This document shows positions 24,087-36,640 of a DNA stretch of 64,000 bases, piece by piece. Numbering within the stretch: position 1 is the stretch's first letter; each line of letters opens with the position of its first letter. Under the pieces are notes generated by a model. The model did no database searches, was not told where the DNA came from, and saw only the letters and a list, made by a program, of their open reading frames with translations. The position numbers were made by a program, and so were the translations under genes. Origin of the DNA: Sebastes aleutianus (taxonomy: Eukaryota; Chordata; Actinopteri; Perciformes; Sebastidae); NCBI GenBank assembly GCA_916700875.1, contig CAKAKS010000172.1, forward strand, positions 1-64,000, given 5' to 3'.

Positions 24087-25751
24087 CCTGTGCTCCTTAT
24101 TGTGTTTACATTCACGTGTCCACACCCAGCTGCTAACCTCAACGTGAATGTTTCTGCTCTGTGATTTGCACAGACCTGTTTTTCTTAAAACTAGCCTAAA
24201 ATCAAATCATTAGGCGTCATTGACTGATGGCGACCTGCCCTTTAACCATCAGTGACACCGATACTTTAGAGACCCTGTCACTTTCCAGTCTTTTTGGCTT
24301 GTGGCCTAAATAGCAGCGGCCTTAATAGCTCATAATAGCAGCCCCTTACTCCTGCACGTGTACAGTTGAGCTGCTTTGTTCGTCTCCTGCCTCGGTTTAG
24401 TGGTCAATTTCAGAGGAATGAGCTTGCCGAGTCATCCAGGGAATGTGGAAAAGTGTCTCTGTGTATCAGAGGGTCCCGTCTGGGGGTTGAGTGCCTCCGA
24501 AGTTGGACATGAACTTGTCTTTAAACCTGGACAATAAAAGAGACCACCTACTGCGTTAAACCCTGTGTATTCACTTAATGATAATACAGTAATGTGATGG
24601 CTTTGATTTGTAAGTAGAAAAGCTGATTTTCTAAAGAGCTGTATCTCCTTGAAAGCACAAACCACAGTGCACAGGCTCTGCCATTTATTAGTTAATCTGT
24701 ATGTGAGAGAATATTTGCCCCGTGCATGAAGGGTAAAACAGACAGAAACTCGAGCCCAGAGGTGATGTGTGCGGAAACCGCGGCGGCTGTGTTGCTGCAC
24801 ACCTGTCTAGCACTGTAGCCCTCAGGTTATTGCAGATTGTGACTTGGCCAATAAGACGCTGTGTGTGTGTTTCTCATGCGAGATAATACTTTTCTGGCTC
24901 AGGAGGAGGGCGTTTCTTCTTTGCTAAAATGTTTTTGTGCCTCTTTGGAAAAAACAAAACACAAACAAGATGTTGTTCTCAAGTAAAACAGCAGCAGCTC
25001 TTCTTTTCTTTTCAGCGTCTTCAAGGGTGTTTAGCTCTCTTTCATTTCATCGCTTTAACCCTTAAGACGCTGCTGGTATCCAGAGTTTGTTTTTGAATAG
25101 TTTATAGCTTTAGCCGTCTGGATGGTCAGCTCGTTAGGTGTGTTCCACTTTTACCCGATCACATTTCAAAACAACAAGCAGCCCAGTGGACGGCTTGTCC
25201 ATACCTGTCCAGATAATAAAAGCAAGTTGTAGGCTGGAGGAGGAGGAGGAAGAGGAGGGGGGGCGAGGAGAAACTGCTGTTGCTCAGCTGGGAAAAAGTG
25301 GAGCAGAGAGCGAGACAACAGAGAGGAAGAAGAGAGCGCAAGTAAACACAGGAGCAGATGAATGCAAGAGATGCATCAGCAGTTTGTTGTAAAGTAGGTC
25401 AGCCTCTTGAGAGCTCAGTGGCAAATGATCAGATTGTAATCCAAGTGCTCTGATTGACAGTTTGAGTACAGCAAACCCGGCCGACTCCTATCACTGAATT
25501 TAAACCATAAAAACATAAAAAACTGAAGTGAAACTACAGCAGATACATGAACGGCACACCTTATTTTAATGTTACTCAGTTACTGCAAAGCTTCTAGTGC
25601 CGATATGATTGGTCGGGAAACAGAAAATGAATCACCAGTAACTTTGAGAATGGATTAAAGGATACGGCTCTGCGTTTTTGATTTAAAAACATCTTAAACT
25701 AGATAAGGTTGTTGATATTTTCTTATTGTCAAAAAGTCCCAAACCAACAAT

Positions 25752-26220
25752 TAGTGGTGGGAATCACCAGAAGCCCCATGATACAATATTATCACAATAC
25801 TTAAGTCATGATACAATCTTATTGCGATTTTAAACATTTTGCGATACGCTGAGTATTGCGATCCCCCATAGTGTAAAGCGTCTTTGAGTCCTTGAAAAGC
25901 GCTATATAAGTTGAATTTATTATTATTATTATTATTATTATAATTAAGATATATTGCGATTTAAACTTTCAAGCTAACATGACATTGGTACCAGTGGATT
26001 CCTTAGATGTTTTAGTTTCATATGATACCAGTATCTTCATTCTAGCTTTAAGACTGAGCCTGCTACAACCTCTGAAAGACAGAATAGTGGCCGGGCCCAC
26101 CGGATTGTTAAGGGTTTAGTTTATATAATAAAAGATTAATACTTCCGTCCATGTATCAATGCAATATTGCCACGCAAAATATCGCAACACTATGCTGTAT
26201 CGATTTTTCCCCCACCTCTA
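25752..26220. mobile_element. 469-bp hAT-like element, 8-bp TSD CCAACAAT
   Basis: The ends TAGTGGTGGGAATCACC and TTTTTCCCCCACCTCTA are flanked by perfect CCAACAAT repeats at 25744-25751 and 26221-26228. Inside, CTTGAAAAGCGCTATATAAG followed by (ATT)n at about 25917-25943 looks like an inserted LINE L2-type 3' tail. Confidence 0.87.
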
Positions 26221-26319
26221 CCAACAATAACAATGCATTAGTCCGTCCCTAAATACTTTTCTACCTCCCTACCATGTCTTTGGCTCTCAGCCTCAAGTCC
26301 ATTGGTTCCCACTGAAAGT

Positions 26320-26560
26320 GTAAATCTTTAAAAATGTGTCACAAATTAAGTTTCACTTTTGAAAAAGGTTGAATAGCTCCCCTAAAAGAAATCACTGTAG
26401 TGTTAGCAAACTTTACTCAAAAATGTGTAAAACGGTGCATGTACTGGGGACTACTTTCAGAGGCATAGTAATATACATTTGGTGCTCTATTGAGTATTTA
26501 CGGCTTCAGGATGGTGTATGTGAGATTGACTACAATAAACTATACTGTGTGTGTTCATGA
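26320..26560 (+). repeat. Dispersed repeat family, copy 1
   Basis: It shares the order of motifs TCTTTAAAAATGTGTCACAA, GGGGACTACTTTCAG, CATTTGGTGCTCTATTGAGT and ACAATAAACTA with 31195-31445, and in reverse complement with 49005-49205. Confidence 0.65.
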
Positions 26561-27132
26561 TAATGAAGGAACACGTCACCCTGAGCAACCTGTGGCAACA
26601 ATGGAGCTCTATGCAACAGAGGATTTGGTCTTTTCATGGGAATGAATGCAAAAAAATATAATAAATTGCTAGCCTTACCCTTTTAAAGGTTTTAGTTGTT
26701 GATCAGCCTAAATTGCCAAAAAGTTGCTCATTGCTCTGGATTTGCTGCTTTATATCTGCTTCATAATTGTAAATTAAATATCTTTTGGTTTTGGACTGCT
26801 GGTCAGACAAAAGAGGAAATTTGAAGACACCACCCTGGGCTCTGGAATATTGTGTATTTTTAACTATTTTATCGACTAAACAATTTATTAATAAAATGAA
26901 TGCATAATGAACATAACCATTAGTTGCGGACCTAGACGTGTAAGGATGACACATTACATACTAGCTCATCACATTTAATCCATAGTGAGATATCAGTTAT
27001 TGGAGAAACTGTTGTCAATAGCTGTATGAAACGTGAAATGGTTGTTGAGTTAATTGTAAAAAAAAAACACTTTTTTGATGATGGAGTCTGGTGGATTTTT
27101 TTAACATACAGTACTGTAAGCTAACAATGTCC

Positions 27133-27402
27133 AAGGCTGGTCCCTCTTAGTCGATTAGTCGACTTATCGGTCGTTTTGGTCTTTAGTTGTTTTTTTATGC
27201 TTCTTTCATTCTGATGACTTATTTCTAAGAAACTTATGTGCAAATCTCTGGTAAACACCAGATTTAAAGTGGTGCTTTTGTGTGATTCTTTGTGGAGAAA
27301 CTCCGTTTTACAGATCTGGCGATTAAATCAGCTAAATGATTAGTCGACAAAATCGTATGAGTGTTAATCGACTGAGAATTTCTTTGGTGGAGGACAGATC
27401 TA
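27133..27402 (-). mobile_element. Diverged second copy of the 1430-1717 hAT MITE
   Basis: In reverse complement it matches 1430-1717: CCTCTTAGTCGATTAGTCGA, TTTAAAGTGGTGCTTTTGTG, GATTCTTTGTGGAGAAACTC. The ends are degraded (AAGGCTGG and GAGGACAGATCTA) and no target duplication is left, so it is older than the copy at 1430. Confidence 0.7.
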
Positions 27403-28689
27403 CTTTTTTTACTGAGGTGGATTCCCAATGTGTTTGATTTTTCATATGTCCATGTAACCTGACAAAACATCCTAAATCAGCACTCCTTTTCTTAGCATCT
27501 CATCTCATACAGATAACCATCGTCTGTCAGAAGGTACTGATTATGAGATTTTCTGGATTTACTGCATGTTGGATCCTTGGCCCTCCATAGCTTTTGTGAC
27601 TTATGACAAAGCACCATAATTAGACAGATTTCCATAAGTTAGTCAATAGCTCCTTTGTGTCTTTACCATCCTGGCTGTATGTCTCCTGAGTGCCGGCTTA
27701 TCTGACTGCAGTTGTTATGGTGGCAGAGTGAGAGGTTAAAGGTCCAAAAGTTTTGCCGTTTACGTGTGAGATGGTCACCATTTTTTTCAGGCTTTTAAAT
27801 GAGAGGTTGCTGTTTGTCCCTTTTTCAGTCAGCAGGAATCCCACCGGGTGAGACAAGGTCAGAGAAGGCTTCTCTACGTCTTGTCGCTTTCAATCAGAGA
27901 CAGATAGCGTCTCAAACACACATTCAGGTGGGCCTTGTGTGTGATTGTAAAGCCAGTCTGTATCTTCATAGTGTCTGGGAAGGTCGTGGGTAAGTTGCCT
28001 GAGGCTTTAGAGGCAGATTAGGAGGACCCACACCATGTGTAAACATTTGGGCATATCTCCCCCCTCCACCTGCCTCCTCTGTAGCCTCTGGGGTGCTCAC
28101 CTGTCTCAGAGTGGGTGGAGGCTCGAAGAGCAACGAATACAAAAAACTCCCTCACCTGATTTCACTCAACCATTCTCACACCATTCAGTGTCAGATCTTC
28201 CAAAAAAACAGCAGCTTAGTGCGTCAACTTGACATCTGGTACGCTTTCTCTGACAGGAACTCGCTGAGGAGTTTGTTTTGATTGAGAGATTTAGACGAAG
28301 CCCATTAAAATACCAAGAAGACACGCCCTGGCTTCCAATCCAGGTATTTTAAGTGTGCAAAAACAAAAATTCAAGTTACGTGCATTGCTATCAGCTGGGT
28401 CGAGGCAAATCACTTGGCAACTAACAATTATCTTATCATAAGGTTAGACACATGGGAGATACATTTTACTGTACTGCAAAACCACATCATTCACTGACAA
28501 AAAACCTGCCTACCGCAAACAAGCACGAAATCGTATTGCATAATGTCTGATTTTTATCAACAAGTTCTAGGTTGCCCTTGATTGTTTTTACATCAATGCA
28601 CGTCATAATTTGCATCAAAATAATTGGATGGAAAACCGGCACAAAAGACTGCAAAAAGATGAGGGGAAGATTTGAGGTTAGTACTTTAA

Positions 28690-29051
28690 ATGGATAGTTC
28701 AGTTGTTTTGAAGTGGGGTTGTATGAGGTACTTATCCATAGTAGGTGTATTACCTACAGTAGATGACGGTCAGCACGCCCCCAGTTTGTAGAAGCAGACA
28801 GGAGTTACCGCACAGCAGCAAAGCAATGTACTGCTGTGGACGGGGGCAGCAGCAAAACGTATTTTAGACACCTAAAAGAAAAGATTTCTTTAGGTGAGTC
28901 TTTCTTTAGGTGTCTAAAATACGTTTAGCTGCCGGCCCCATCCACAGCAGTACATTGCTTTGCATCCGTGCGGTAACTCCTGTCTGTACAATACACTGAC
29001 TATAGATAAGTACCTCATACAACCCCACTTCAAAACATCTGAACCATCCCT
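28690..29051. mobile_element. 362-bp palindromic TTAA-flanked element
   Basis: TTAA at 28686-28689 and 29052-29055 flank two long inverted arms. The left arm contains TTTTGAAGTGGGGTTGTATG and the right arm its complement CATACAACCCCACTTCAAAA; CTAAAAGAAAAGATTTCTTTAG is the hairpin centre near 28871-28892. It is a short version of the family at 52022-52858. Confidence 0.85.
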
Positions 29052-30272
29052 TTAAAGCTATTTTAGATCCACAGCAGCCTGCAACAACTCACCCTAACTA
29101 CACACCAGTCTGCTGCTTCAGTAAACACAAGAAAATATTAATATATTCTGTGCTGAAGAGTAGCACAAACACTAATAAGTTGACATCCCACTGTTAAAAC
29201 TTTTAAAATAATTTTGGTAATTCCAGTGGAAAAAAAGGTTGTTGGCCAGTTAACAGAATCTTATCACTTTCCCAGCAGTGATAGAAAGTGTTACAAAAAC
29301 ACAGAGAGACTGTGAGGATGGTTTTCCCAGAAGTGACGCTGAATGATGTCATGTCTTGTCTCGGCAGACAATGCTGGGCTCTTTAGTCTCCTGCTTGGCA
29401 ATTAGTGGTCCGATGTGACCAAGTTAAACTGCGATCTCACACACACACATGAGCTGGTCACACCACACTGTCAGGACACTCCAGTCTGTCTGACCAAACA
29501 CACCAGACCTATGCTCATGGAGGGAAAACTGTGTGCGAGGGGAAGGGACAGACACTGAAGTTTCCACAGTCTGATCAATGTTAGATCAAATATTAGTTGG
29601 TTGGATATCCTTAACACTGCAAACAATAAATATGATCCTCCAATATGATTTTTAGTGACTTCCATCTGTGACCAGTACATAACAAAGCTCACAGTGTCCT
29701 CTAATTGAATAAAATGTCTTCCAGGGTATTTCCAGGGAATATTACCGTATGCAAATACTGGACACTACGGCGGCATAAATATCCCATAATGCTTTGTAGC
29801 AGTAACGACAACGTTCACAATGGCGGACAGCTCTATAACGTCAACAACGCTTCAATTTAAGTATAAGTATTAGATTTCACTCGCTAGGCCTAATATAGTT
29901 TTTAAATTAGTTCAGACTTTATGATTCTCACAAATCATCGTTTAGTCATGTGAGGTTGGTACGGGTTACCATGGTTACGGGTCTCCAACTGACAAGTAGG
30001 GTTCTCAGGAAGTGACGTGATAATTACAGCTCAGTGGGTCCAAGAAGATACATACTACTGTTTATCCACACAAAGGTATATTGTATAGTATTATAGTACA
30101 CATATTGAGCAGTAGTGCATAGTATGAGATTTTGGACGCAGCGTGGCACAAAAAAATGACATCCCGACCTTCTTAATCCAACAAACCAAGCTCTGATGGG
30201 CTCGGTCTGGAACCAGGTTACTTTTACTGTGTATCACCACACAAACTACTGGAAAAACAATTGCTTTGGCAT

Positions 30273-30679
30273 TAGGGCTGACCCGATTGCTTCAATGCTT
30301 TGACCATTGCCATGGTAATTAACCTCCAAATCAGTATTCGAATGCTTCGTTTTTTTTGTTATACTTTGATATAAGTATGTAATGATAAAGTAGAAATCCC
30401 AAAGTGGCCCATGAAATAAGGAATAATTCCACCTTATTCATTATTCATGTTCAGCATGACTTATTATTAGTTATTTTCAAACAGATATCACTGTTTGTTG
30501 TGTGTAGAGGTGTGTGTGTGTACAGTAGTGCTGCAGCGGCACTGAAACGGGGTGGGGGGTGGAGGCAGACAGACAGAAGAACATGTCAGCCTTCAGCGCC
30601 GTGCCGGAAGTTTCGAATACCTTCGAATATTTCTCACCGAGGCTTCAAAGCCCAAGAAATGGTATTCGGGACAGCTCTA
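30273..30679. mobile_element. 407-bp hAT-like element, 8-bp TSD TTTGGCAT
   Basis: The ends TAGGGCTGACCCGATT and ATTCGGGACAGCTCTA are inverted repeats; TTTGGCAT is perfectly duplicated at 30265-30272 and 30680-30687. Overlapping small ORFs in this interval are repeat-derived. Confidence 0.86.
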
Positions 30680-31194
30680 TTTGGCATTTGTTGTTGACGT
30701 CAGAAAGAGAGTTTTTTTACGACTTGAAAGCTGATATGGGTTGCATCCGGGGTCACCTCGTTGTAGCAACATCCATGTTTGAGCAGCTGAAAAGTAAGTA
30801 GGGAGGAAATGTCGTGAAACTCAAACAAGTTTTTTGTACTATATTACACAAGAGGATGAGAAAGGACTTTTAATAGAGCCTCTCTCCTGGCAAACCCTGA
30901 TTTAATCTCACAAGCTTAGTTTTAGCCTGGTAAACATCCACTGAGAATCTGTGTTCAGATCAGCAAACAGTTTGTTCCAGAAATGAGGACCAACGTAACA
31001 AAAAGTTCCTTCACCAGATCTGAATCTTAGTTTATGTACAGTTACTGCCAAAACTGTGACGTCTTGAGGGAGGAGATATTTGCACAAATAACCGATAAGA
31101 CTGGTGACATTCAGTATTTTTGCTATGCATTTCTCTGTCTCTCAATACTCTCTGACTTGACCCTGGCTGTGGCGCTGGGCCCTGAGGGTTCCTG

Positions 31195-31445
31195 AAGACT
31201 TATATCTTTAAAAAGGTGTCACAAATATATGGTTTCATTTTAAAAAAAAGACTAAATAATTTCACAAAAGAGCTGGGCACTGTAGTTTTCAGTAAATGTA
31301 ACTAGAATAGGAGTAAATGTTGCATTTTGTTTGGGGACTATTTTCAGCTGTGGATTAATACACTTTTGGTGTTCTAGTGAGTCTTTACAGCAGCAGGGTG
31401 GCGTATGTTGGAATAACTTAAAATAAACTACAGTATGTTCACAGT
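31195..31445 (+). repeat. Dispersed repeat family, copy 2
   Basis: It matches 26320-26560 in order: TCTTTAAAAAGGTGTCACAA, GGGGACTATTTTCAG, CACTTTTGGTGTTCTAGTGA, AAATAAACTACAGTATG. Confidence 0.65.
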
Positions 31446-32035
31446 TGGATAAATTTTTTTTTTTTTTTGTCTTCTCATGGAATTTGTCACCAATAAAAAA
31501 AATATAAAAGACTTATTTTTTTTTTAAAGCAGGCTGTACCAGGCCAGTGGAAAAACAGCCTTAGTAAACCACAACCTGATGATGTAAAAAATGTGCCAAA
31601 TATAGCCCCGACTTGTGATGTCATCTTGGAAAGGTTCATGTTGATGATGTTCAACTTGAAGTAATGTCTGACCAACTGAAGCAAATACCTAATCAGCCTT
31701 TCAGGGCCACACTGAGCAAAACAAAGTAGATTGATGTTTTCAGGCTAAAGTCTTATCAGATAGATGAGAATTTGTAGAGTCATTTATTGACATTTAAAAC
31801 CCACATCGACAAACATAGTATTAGTTAAACGACTCTTATAGTCTTGCATAGCCAGATCTATCCCCACAGTGTTGTGTGTGGCTGCACACATTATCATTCT
31901 GCTATAGAGAAAAAAAATGGTCTGGCTTGTTTGTACTTCTTTAAACCATCACATCGTCTTGGGCGGCGCTAAGCACAGGACAAACGGTAACAAGCAGATA
32001 GACAGGCAAAGTCCCGCCCCTTCCGGTCTTATTTT

Positions 32036-32565
32036 TAAAAAATATGAACGGTAGTCAACGGAGAGAGACAAATACATTTTTGATCCCATTTGAATTGTGC
32101 CATGAATTACACATATGATGTTTGTCAATTTAAAAGATAACTTTGCAAGTCAAGAAAGCCTCCGCTCAGTGAACTACATCTCTCGTCTCACACAATATGC
32201 ATCACCAACACTAGCTAGCTAGTTAACTGCTATGTTTCACGCACAAATGAAACGTTATCTTACCTGATGTGTTTTATCCAGCGACTCATGGTCTTTTTAT
32301 CAACCGGGAAGCGAAAGAACTGATGTGAGTACATCCCATTACGAAACACACAGGCATCGTAGTTTCAGTGAGAGAGACGTCACTTATGTGACTTTTGGGT
32401 GTGAAGTCTTTCTAATTACTTATTTTCACAGTCTGATACTTTTGCACAGTTTTGCAACAAACTGAGACTTTCTTGACTTGCAAAATTATCTTTTAAATTG
32501 ACAAACATCATATGTGTGATTCATGGGGCAATTCAACGTTGACTACCGTTCATATTTTTTGTGAA
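32036..32565. repeat. Inverted repeat with about 100-bp arms and 300-bp spacer
   Basis: The left arm (about 32036-32162) includes AATATGAACGGTAGTCAACG and CAATTTAAAAGATAACTTTG. The right arm (about 32466-32565) carries their complements, ATTATCTTTTAAATTGAC and GACTACCGTTCATATT. The spacer has no visible gene. It is probably a foldback or MITE-type element. Confidence 0.75.
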
Positions 32566-33922
32566 ATAATCCCATCCAATGGTGGTCCACCGGAAAGGTT
32601 GCTCTCTATAGTGGAGGGGGAGGAGAATGCGATGAAATACGTGGCCAATAGCAGGCTTATACCTACAGTCTATATCTGGTGAGTCAGACTACGACTTTAT
32701 AAACCAGGCACAGATATATTATGATCATTTTCCTCTCTGAAACCATAATGGTACGTGTCCACAGCCTCCGTCCTTTCCCTGCTTCCCACTCATTGTCTGT
32801 GTAAGCAGCCGCGCAATGCAATCTGGTAGCGTGTCGGCGCGATTCGAGAGACGGGGCGTCACGTTGGCCGCTCCTCATTTGCATAAAGTTGAGCTCTAGT
32901 CTACTTTATGCAAATCAGGGGCGTCCGGTGTGACTCGCAGCCTCTGAAAAACTCCCGAGAAACTTTTAAAGTAATCGTTGTCGATCCAAAATAAAGACAG
33001 ATTCAGAGAAACACATTTCGGTGAACTATTTTTGTGATATATGAGCCGCCATGTTGGTTCCGGTTAGAAAGCTAGGAGCAGCAGTCCACGAGGGAAAGCA
33101 TTCGTCCAATGAGATGCAGAGTGTCTTGTGTCTATAGTGGCAGCCCATCAAGCGTCCAATGCTAGGAAGCGAGGCGATCCCTATCACAGCACTATCACAC
33201 TCCCTAACATTAGAAAAGCAAACAGTGTAGAAGTGTATTTCTTCACATCCATGAACCGCAAACAGATCCAACAGTGAATCCATTTGTTTGAACATTCGTA
33301 TCTCCCCTCTGGCAAACATCAAACAAACTTTAATTATGTTATTACACAACATTTGGCTCCGTCGTGAAGCTGAATCAGCAGCAATGGATTTATGCTCATA
33401 TTTATGTGCTACACTCCATTAAAGGATTATTCTGAGACATTTATGATGAAAAATATCACAATTAAAAAAGCTCCTCGTATGACTGCTGGCATTAAAGGCA
33501 TGCCAGAGTGCCATTCATTAACTGCTGTATGCAGACATGGCGTCTTAGAGCAGCCTAGTGAAATTACAGGGGAAACACTGGCAGCAAAGTCCATAACAGT
33601 CACAAATAACACCCTGCTATGACAAGGGAAATTACACGTCTTTGGAATTGAAATCTTAATCGCGTGATATAATTGTATCAGCGTGAGGAATGTGCAGTAC
33701 GTGTAATCGGATGCTTTCATGCTGTGATGAATGTGGTGGTGAGGCTTATTGTCGGTTTTTGGGATCTTTGAGGTTTCTTGATCAAATGAGCAGATAACTA
33801 ATTTAATACAAAGAGTATGTTGATTTATGATGACTCGGCTGTTGATGGAGGATTATGTGAACATTTATTCATTAGGATAATATTGAAAGATAAGATGATC
33901 ATGGAGATACAGTTTGTGTACT

Positions 33923-34520
33923 TTAAAGGGAGATTTGTCAGGTATTTATTACTCTTATCAACATAGGCAAATATGCTGCTTTATGCAACTATATGTGTAT
34001 ATTTATTATTGTAAATCAATTACCAACACAAAACTATGACAAATATTGTCCAGAAACCGTCACGGGTACTGCATTTAGCATAATAAATATGCTCAAATCA
34101 TAACATTGTAAACTCAAGCCCAACAGGCAACAACAGCTGTCAGTGTGTCAGTGTGCTGACTTGACTATGACTTGCCTCAAACTGCATGTGATTATCATAA
34201 AGTGGGCATGTCTGTAAAGGGGAGACTCGTGGGTACCCATAGAACCCATTTTCATTCACATATCTTGAGGTCAGAGGTCAAGGCGCTCCTTTGAAAATGT
34301 CAATGACAGTTTTTCCTCGCCAAAATTTAGAGCAAGTTTATGGCATTATTTAACCTCCTTCACAACAATCTAGTATGACATGTTGGTACCAATGGATTCC
34401 TTGGGCTTTTGTAGTTTAATATGATGCCAGTATCTTCACTGTAGCTTTAAAACTTGCATTAATGCGTTAAAGAAATTAGAGGCGTTAAAGCGATTTTGCG
34501 TTAAAACTTTGACAGCCCTA
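33923..34520 (+). mobile_element. 5'-truncated copy of the 760-bp hAT-like family
   Basis: It begins within the family at AAAGGGAGATTTGTCAGG, continues through GGCAACAACAGCTGTCAGTG and GACTCGTGGGTACCCATAGA, and ends with an intact terminus, CTTTGACAGCCCTA. Confidence 0.8.
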
Positions 34521-34808
34521 GACCTGATTTAGTGGTAAGAAAAGTTTGGTTAATACTGTACATCTACAGCAGGATTACAGTTTAACCAGCCAGTAATCAC
34601 ATTCAGACACCAGTAAGCTTGTGTCATTATGCAACAGTGGTCTGGATGTGTTTATATGGCTCAGTGGCTGCACTATATGAGTGGATCAGTATAAGCAGTT
34701 CCCACACCCTCTCAGGTGTCCTGTGCTCAGGGCAGCCTGGCCCAGGTACTCAGATAAAGGCTGCCTTTGTCTGCAGCAGGGAACAGGTAACCATTTGTGC
34801 CCGCAGTA

Positions 34809-34872
34809 CTGTGTGTGTGTGTGTGTGTGTGCACTTGTGTTTGTGTGTGTGCATACATGCATGCAAACGCAT
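34809..34872. repeat. (TG)n-rich microsatellite
   Basis: Runs of TG interrupted by CACT, TT and CATACATGCATGC. The ORFs over it on both strands are repeat products. Confidence 0.9.
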
Positions 34873-35155
34873 GTGTGTGAGTGTAGCAGAGAAACAGAGA
34901 GAGAGAGAGATAGGATTGACTGGGCTGCCTGAGCAGGTGTGGCTTTTCAACAGCCTCATATTCACAGCACACATGTGCTCTCAATAAAGAGGAAGGTAAA
35001 CTATTATTTCCAGGCTGTGATTCTCCAGGCAAACAAACACCATCCTAAACAAAGTTATACTTTCAGGAAAAGCATTAATGTATGCTTTCATCCTCTTAAA
35101 TTACACTCCTATGTAAATTACAGGTGTACAGTTTAATGTGATAGTACTTACTATA

Positions 35156-35640
35156 ATGTAAAATAAGGCGGCAACCTCCGGGTCTGAGAAGTGAAGCCAA
35201 TGCTGAAGCGCCTTACCTTGCATTCTTTCTAATAGCCAGCAGGGGGCGACTCCTCTGGTTGCAAAAATAAGTCTGATTGTATAGAAGTCTATGAGAAAAT
35301 GAGCCTACTTCTAACTTGATTTATTACCTCAGTAAACATTGTAAACATGAGTTTATGGTCTCAATCGCTAGCAGCAAGTCTTCTTCAATACAGCATGATG
35401 TTCATTTAGCAAATTATGGTCCCATTTAGAGTCAAATAGACCATAAAGCGGGGATGCTTTAGGGCGTGGCTACCTTGTGATTGACAGGTCGTTGGGAGTT
35501 GTCCATGTTTTCGTCTTACAGCTTTAACCCTTTCACAGTGTGTTTTCTGTTCATCAAAGTTAATTATAACCTTTTCTTCCTCTAAAAATGTCTCATTCAG
35601 TGTTTGGTTGTACTTAGCTCCACCCTCTTGTGTCACTTCT
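35156..35640. repeat. Probable interspersed repeat
   Basis: The composition and phrases (GCGGCAACCTCCGGGTC, GCCAGCAGGGGGCGACTCC, GGGCGTGGCTACCTTGTGA) differ from the surroundings and are of the kind seen in common teleost repeats. No second copy is in this window, so this rests on general familiarity only. Confidence 0.35.
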
Positions 35641-36640
35641 GGTTGACAAGAATAGTGTACCTTAACTTTGTTTGGATATAAGGTGCTGCTTTTTTAAGGT
35701 ATTTTGAAAATGATGTGAGACTGTGACTTTTGTGTAATGTGACTAAATAACAAATATAAAACCAGTTTACCTCTGCATCCCTCCTCTGTGCATACACAGT
35801 TTGCATGTGACCGTCTGTGTTGTATGTTAGCGTCTGTACAGTTCCTTTTACCTGGTGGTTAAGTCCAGGAGATGAGGATTAGCTGTTCAGGAAGCAGGTG
35901 GGTAAGAAGAGACAGAGCTCCACAAGTGTATGTTTTAACAGCCTGTCAGGAGAGCTAACTTTATGAGCCGCTGCAGACGCTCACTGTGAATATTCAATCA
36001 CAGGAGGTGCCTGCTAGTTAATGTGAGCTGACAGGAAGACAAACTGGCAAACCACCAGAGTGATGGATGGGTATAGATCTCAGGTGAAAGGTGAGAGTGC
36101 TTAGGGTGTGCTCTCCTACTGTACTCCGTCTGTCTGTCTGTTGTGGTATTCTGTCTGGAGGCTGGTGTGTGTCTAGATGTTAAATACAGGTGCTGGATGC
36201 TGAGAGGTCTTTAATTAGAGCAGGAAGACACGGCTCAGGAGATACACTACACCTTAATGTATGTGTGTTCGTGCTGGTACGTGTGTGTGTGACTGGGAAA
36301 CATCCTGCACGTGTCGATAGTTTCAGAGTCCATCCTGCTAATTCCAGGAGTGTAGAGGGTATTTTTTCAAGTCAAGAGGAGGGTCCAAATAAAATAGTGT
36401 GGAGAGTCTTGCCTTTTTAAAAAGTTAAACATAAGATTCAACCCCCTCTCCCTACACTAATCATTTTAACACAGTCCCTTTTAATAAGGTATAATCAAGT
36501 AATGAATTCATACATTTAAAAGAAATAATTTTGCATTTAAATGAGACATTAATAAAGTCAAACAAAATGATAAAAAGATCATGTGGAATATTTTTTAGTA
36601 AAACATATTAAATAGTTCTTCTCCCTCTCTTCTTCTGCAG

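Larger units (their letters stand above)
18600..36640. other. 18-kb gene-poor interval between ANO7 and ARHGEF19
   Basis: No protein-coding exon is supportable. The interval holds the mobile elements listed separately, (CA)n/(TG)n microsatellites and a purine-rich tract at 20788-21120. First exons and promoter of ARHGEF19 should lie here, because its first coding exon (36641 onward) is preceded by a splice acceptor, TTCTTCTGCAG. Confidence 0.55.
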
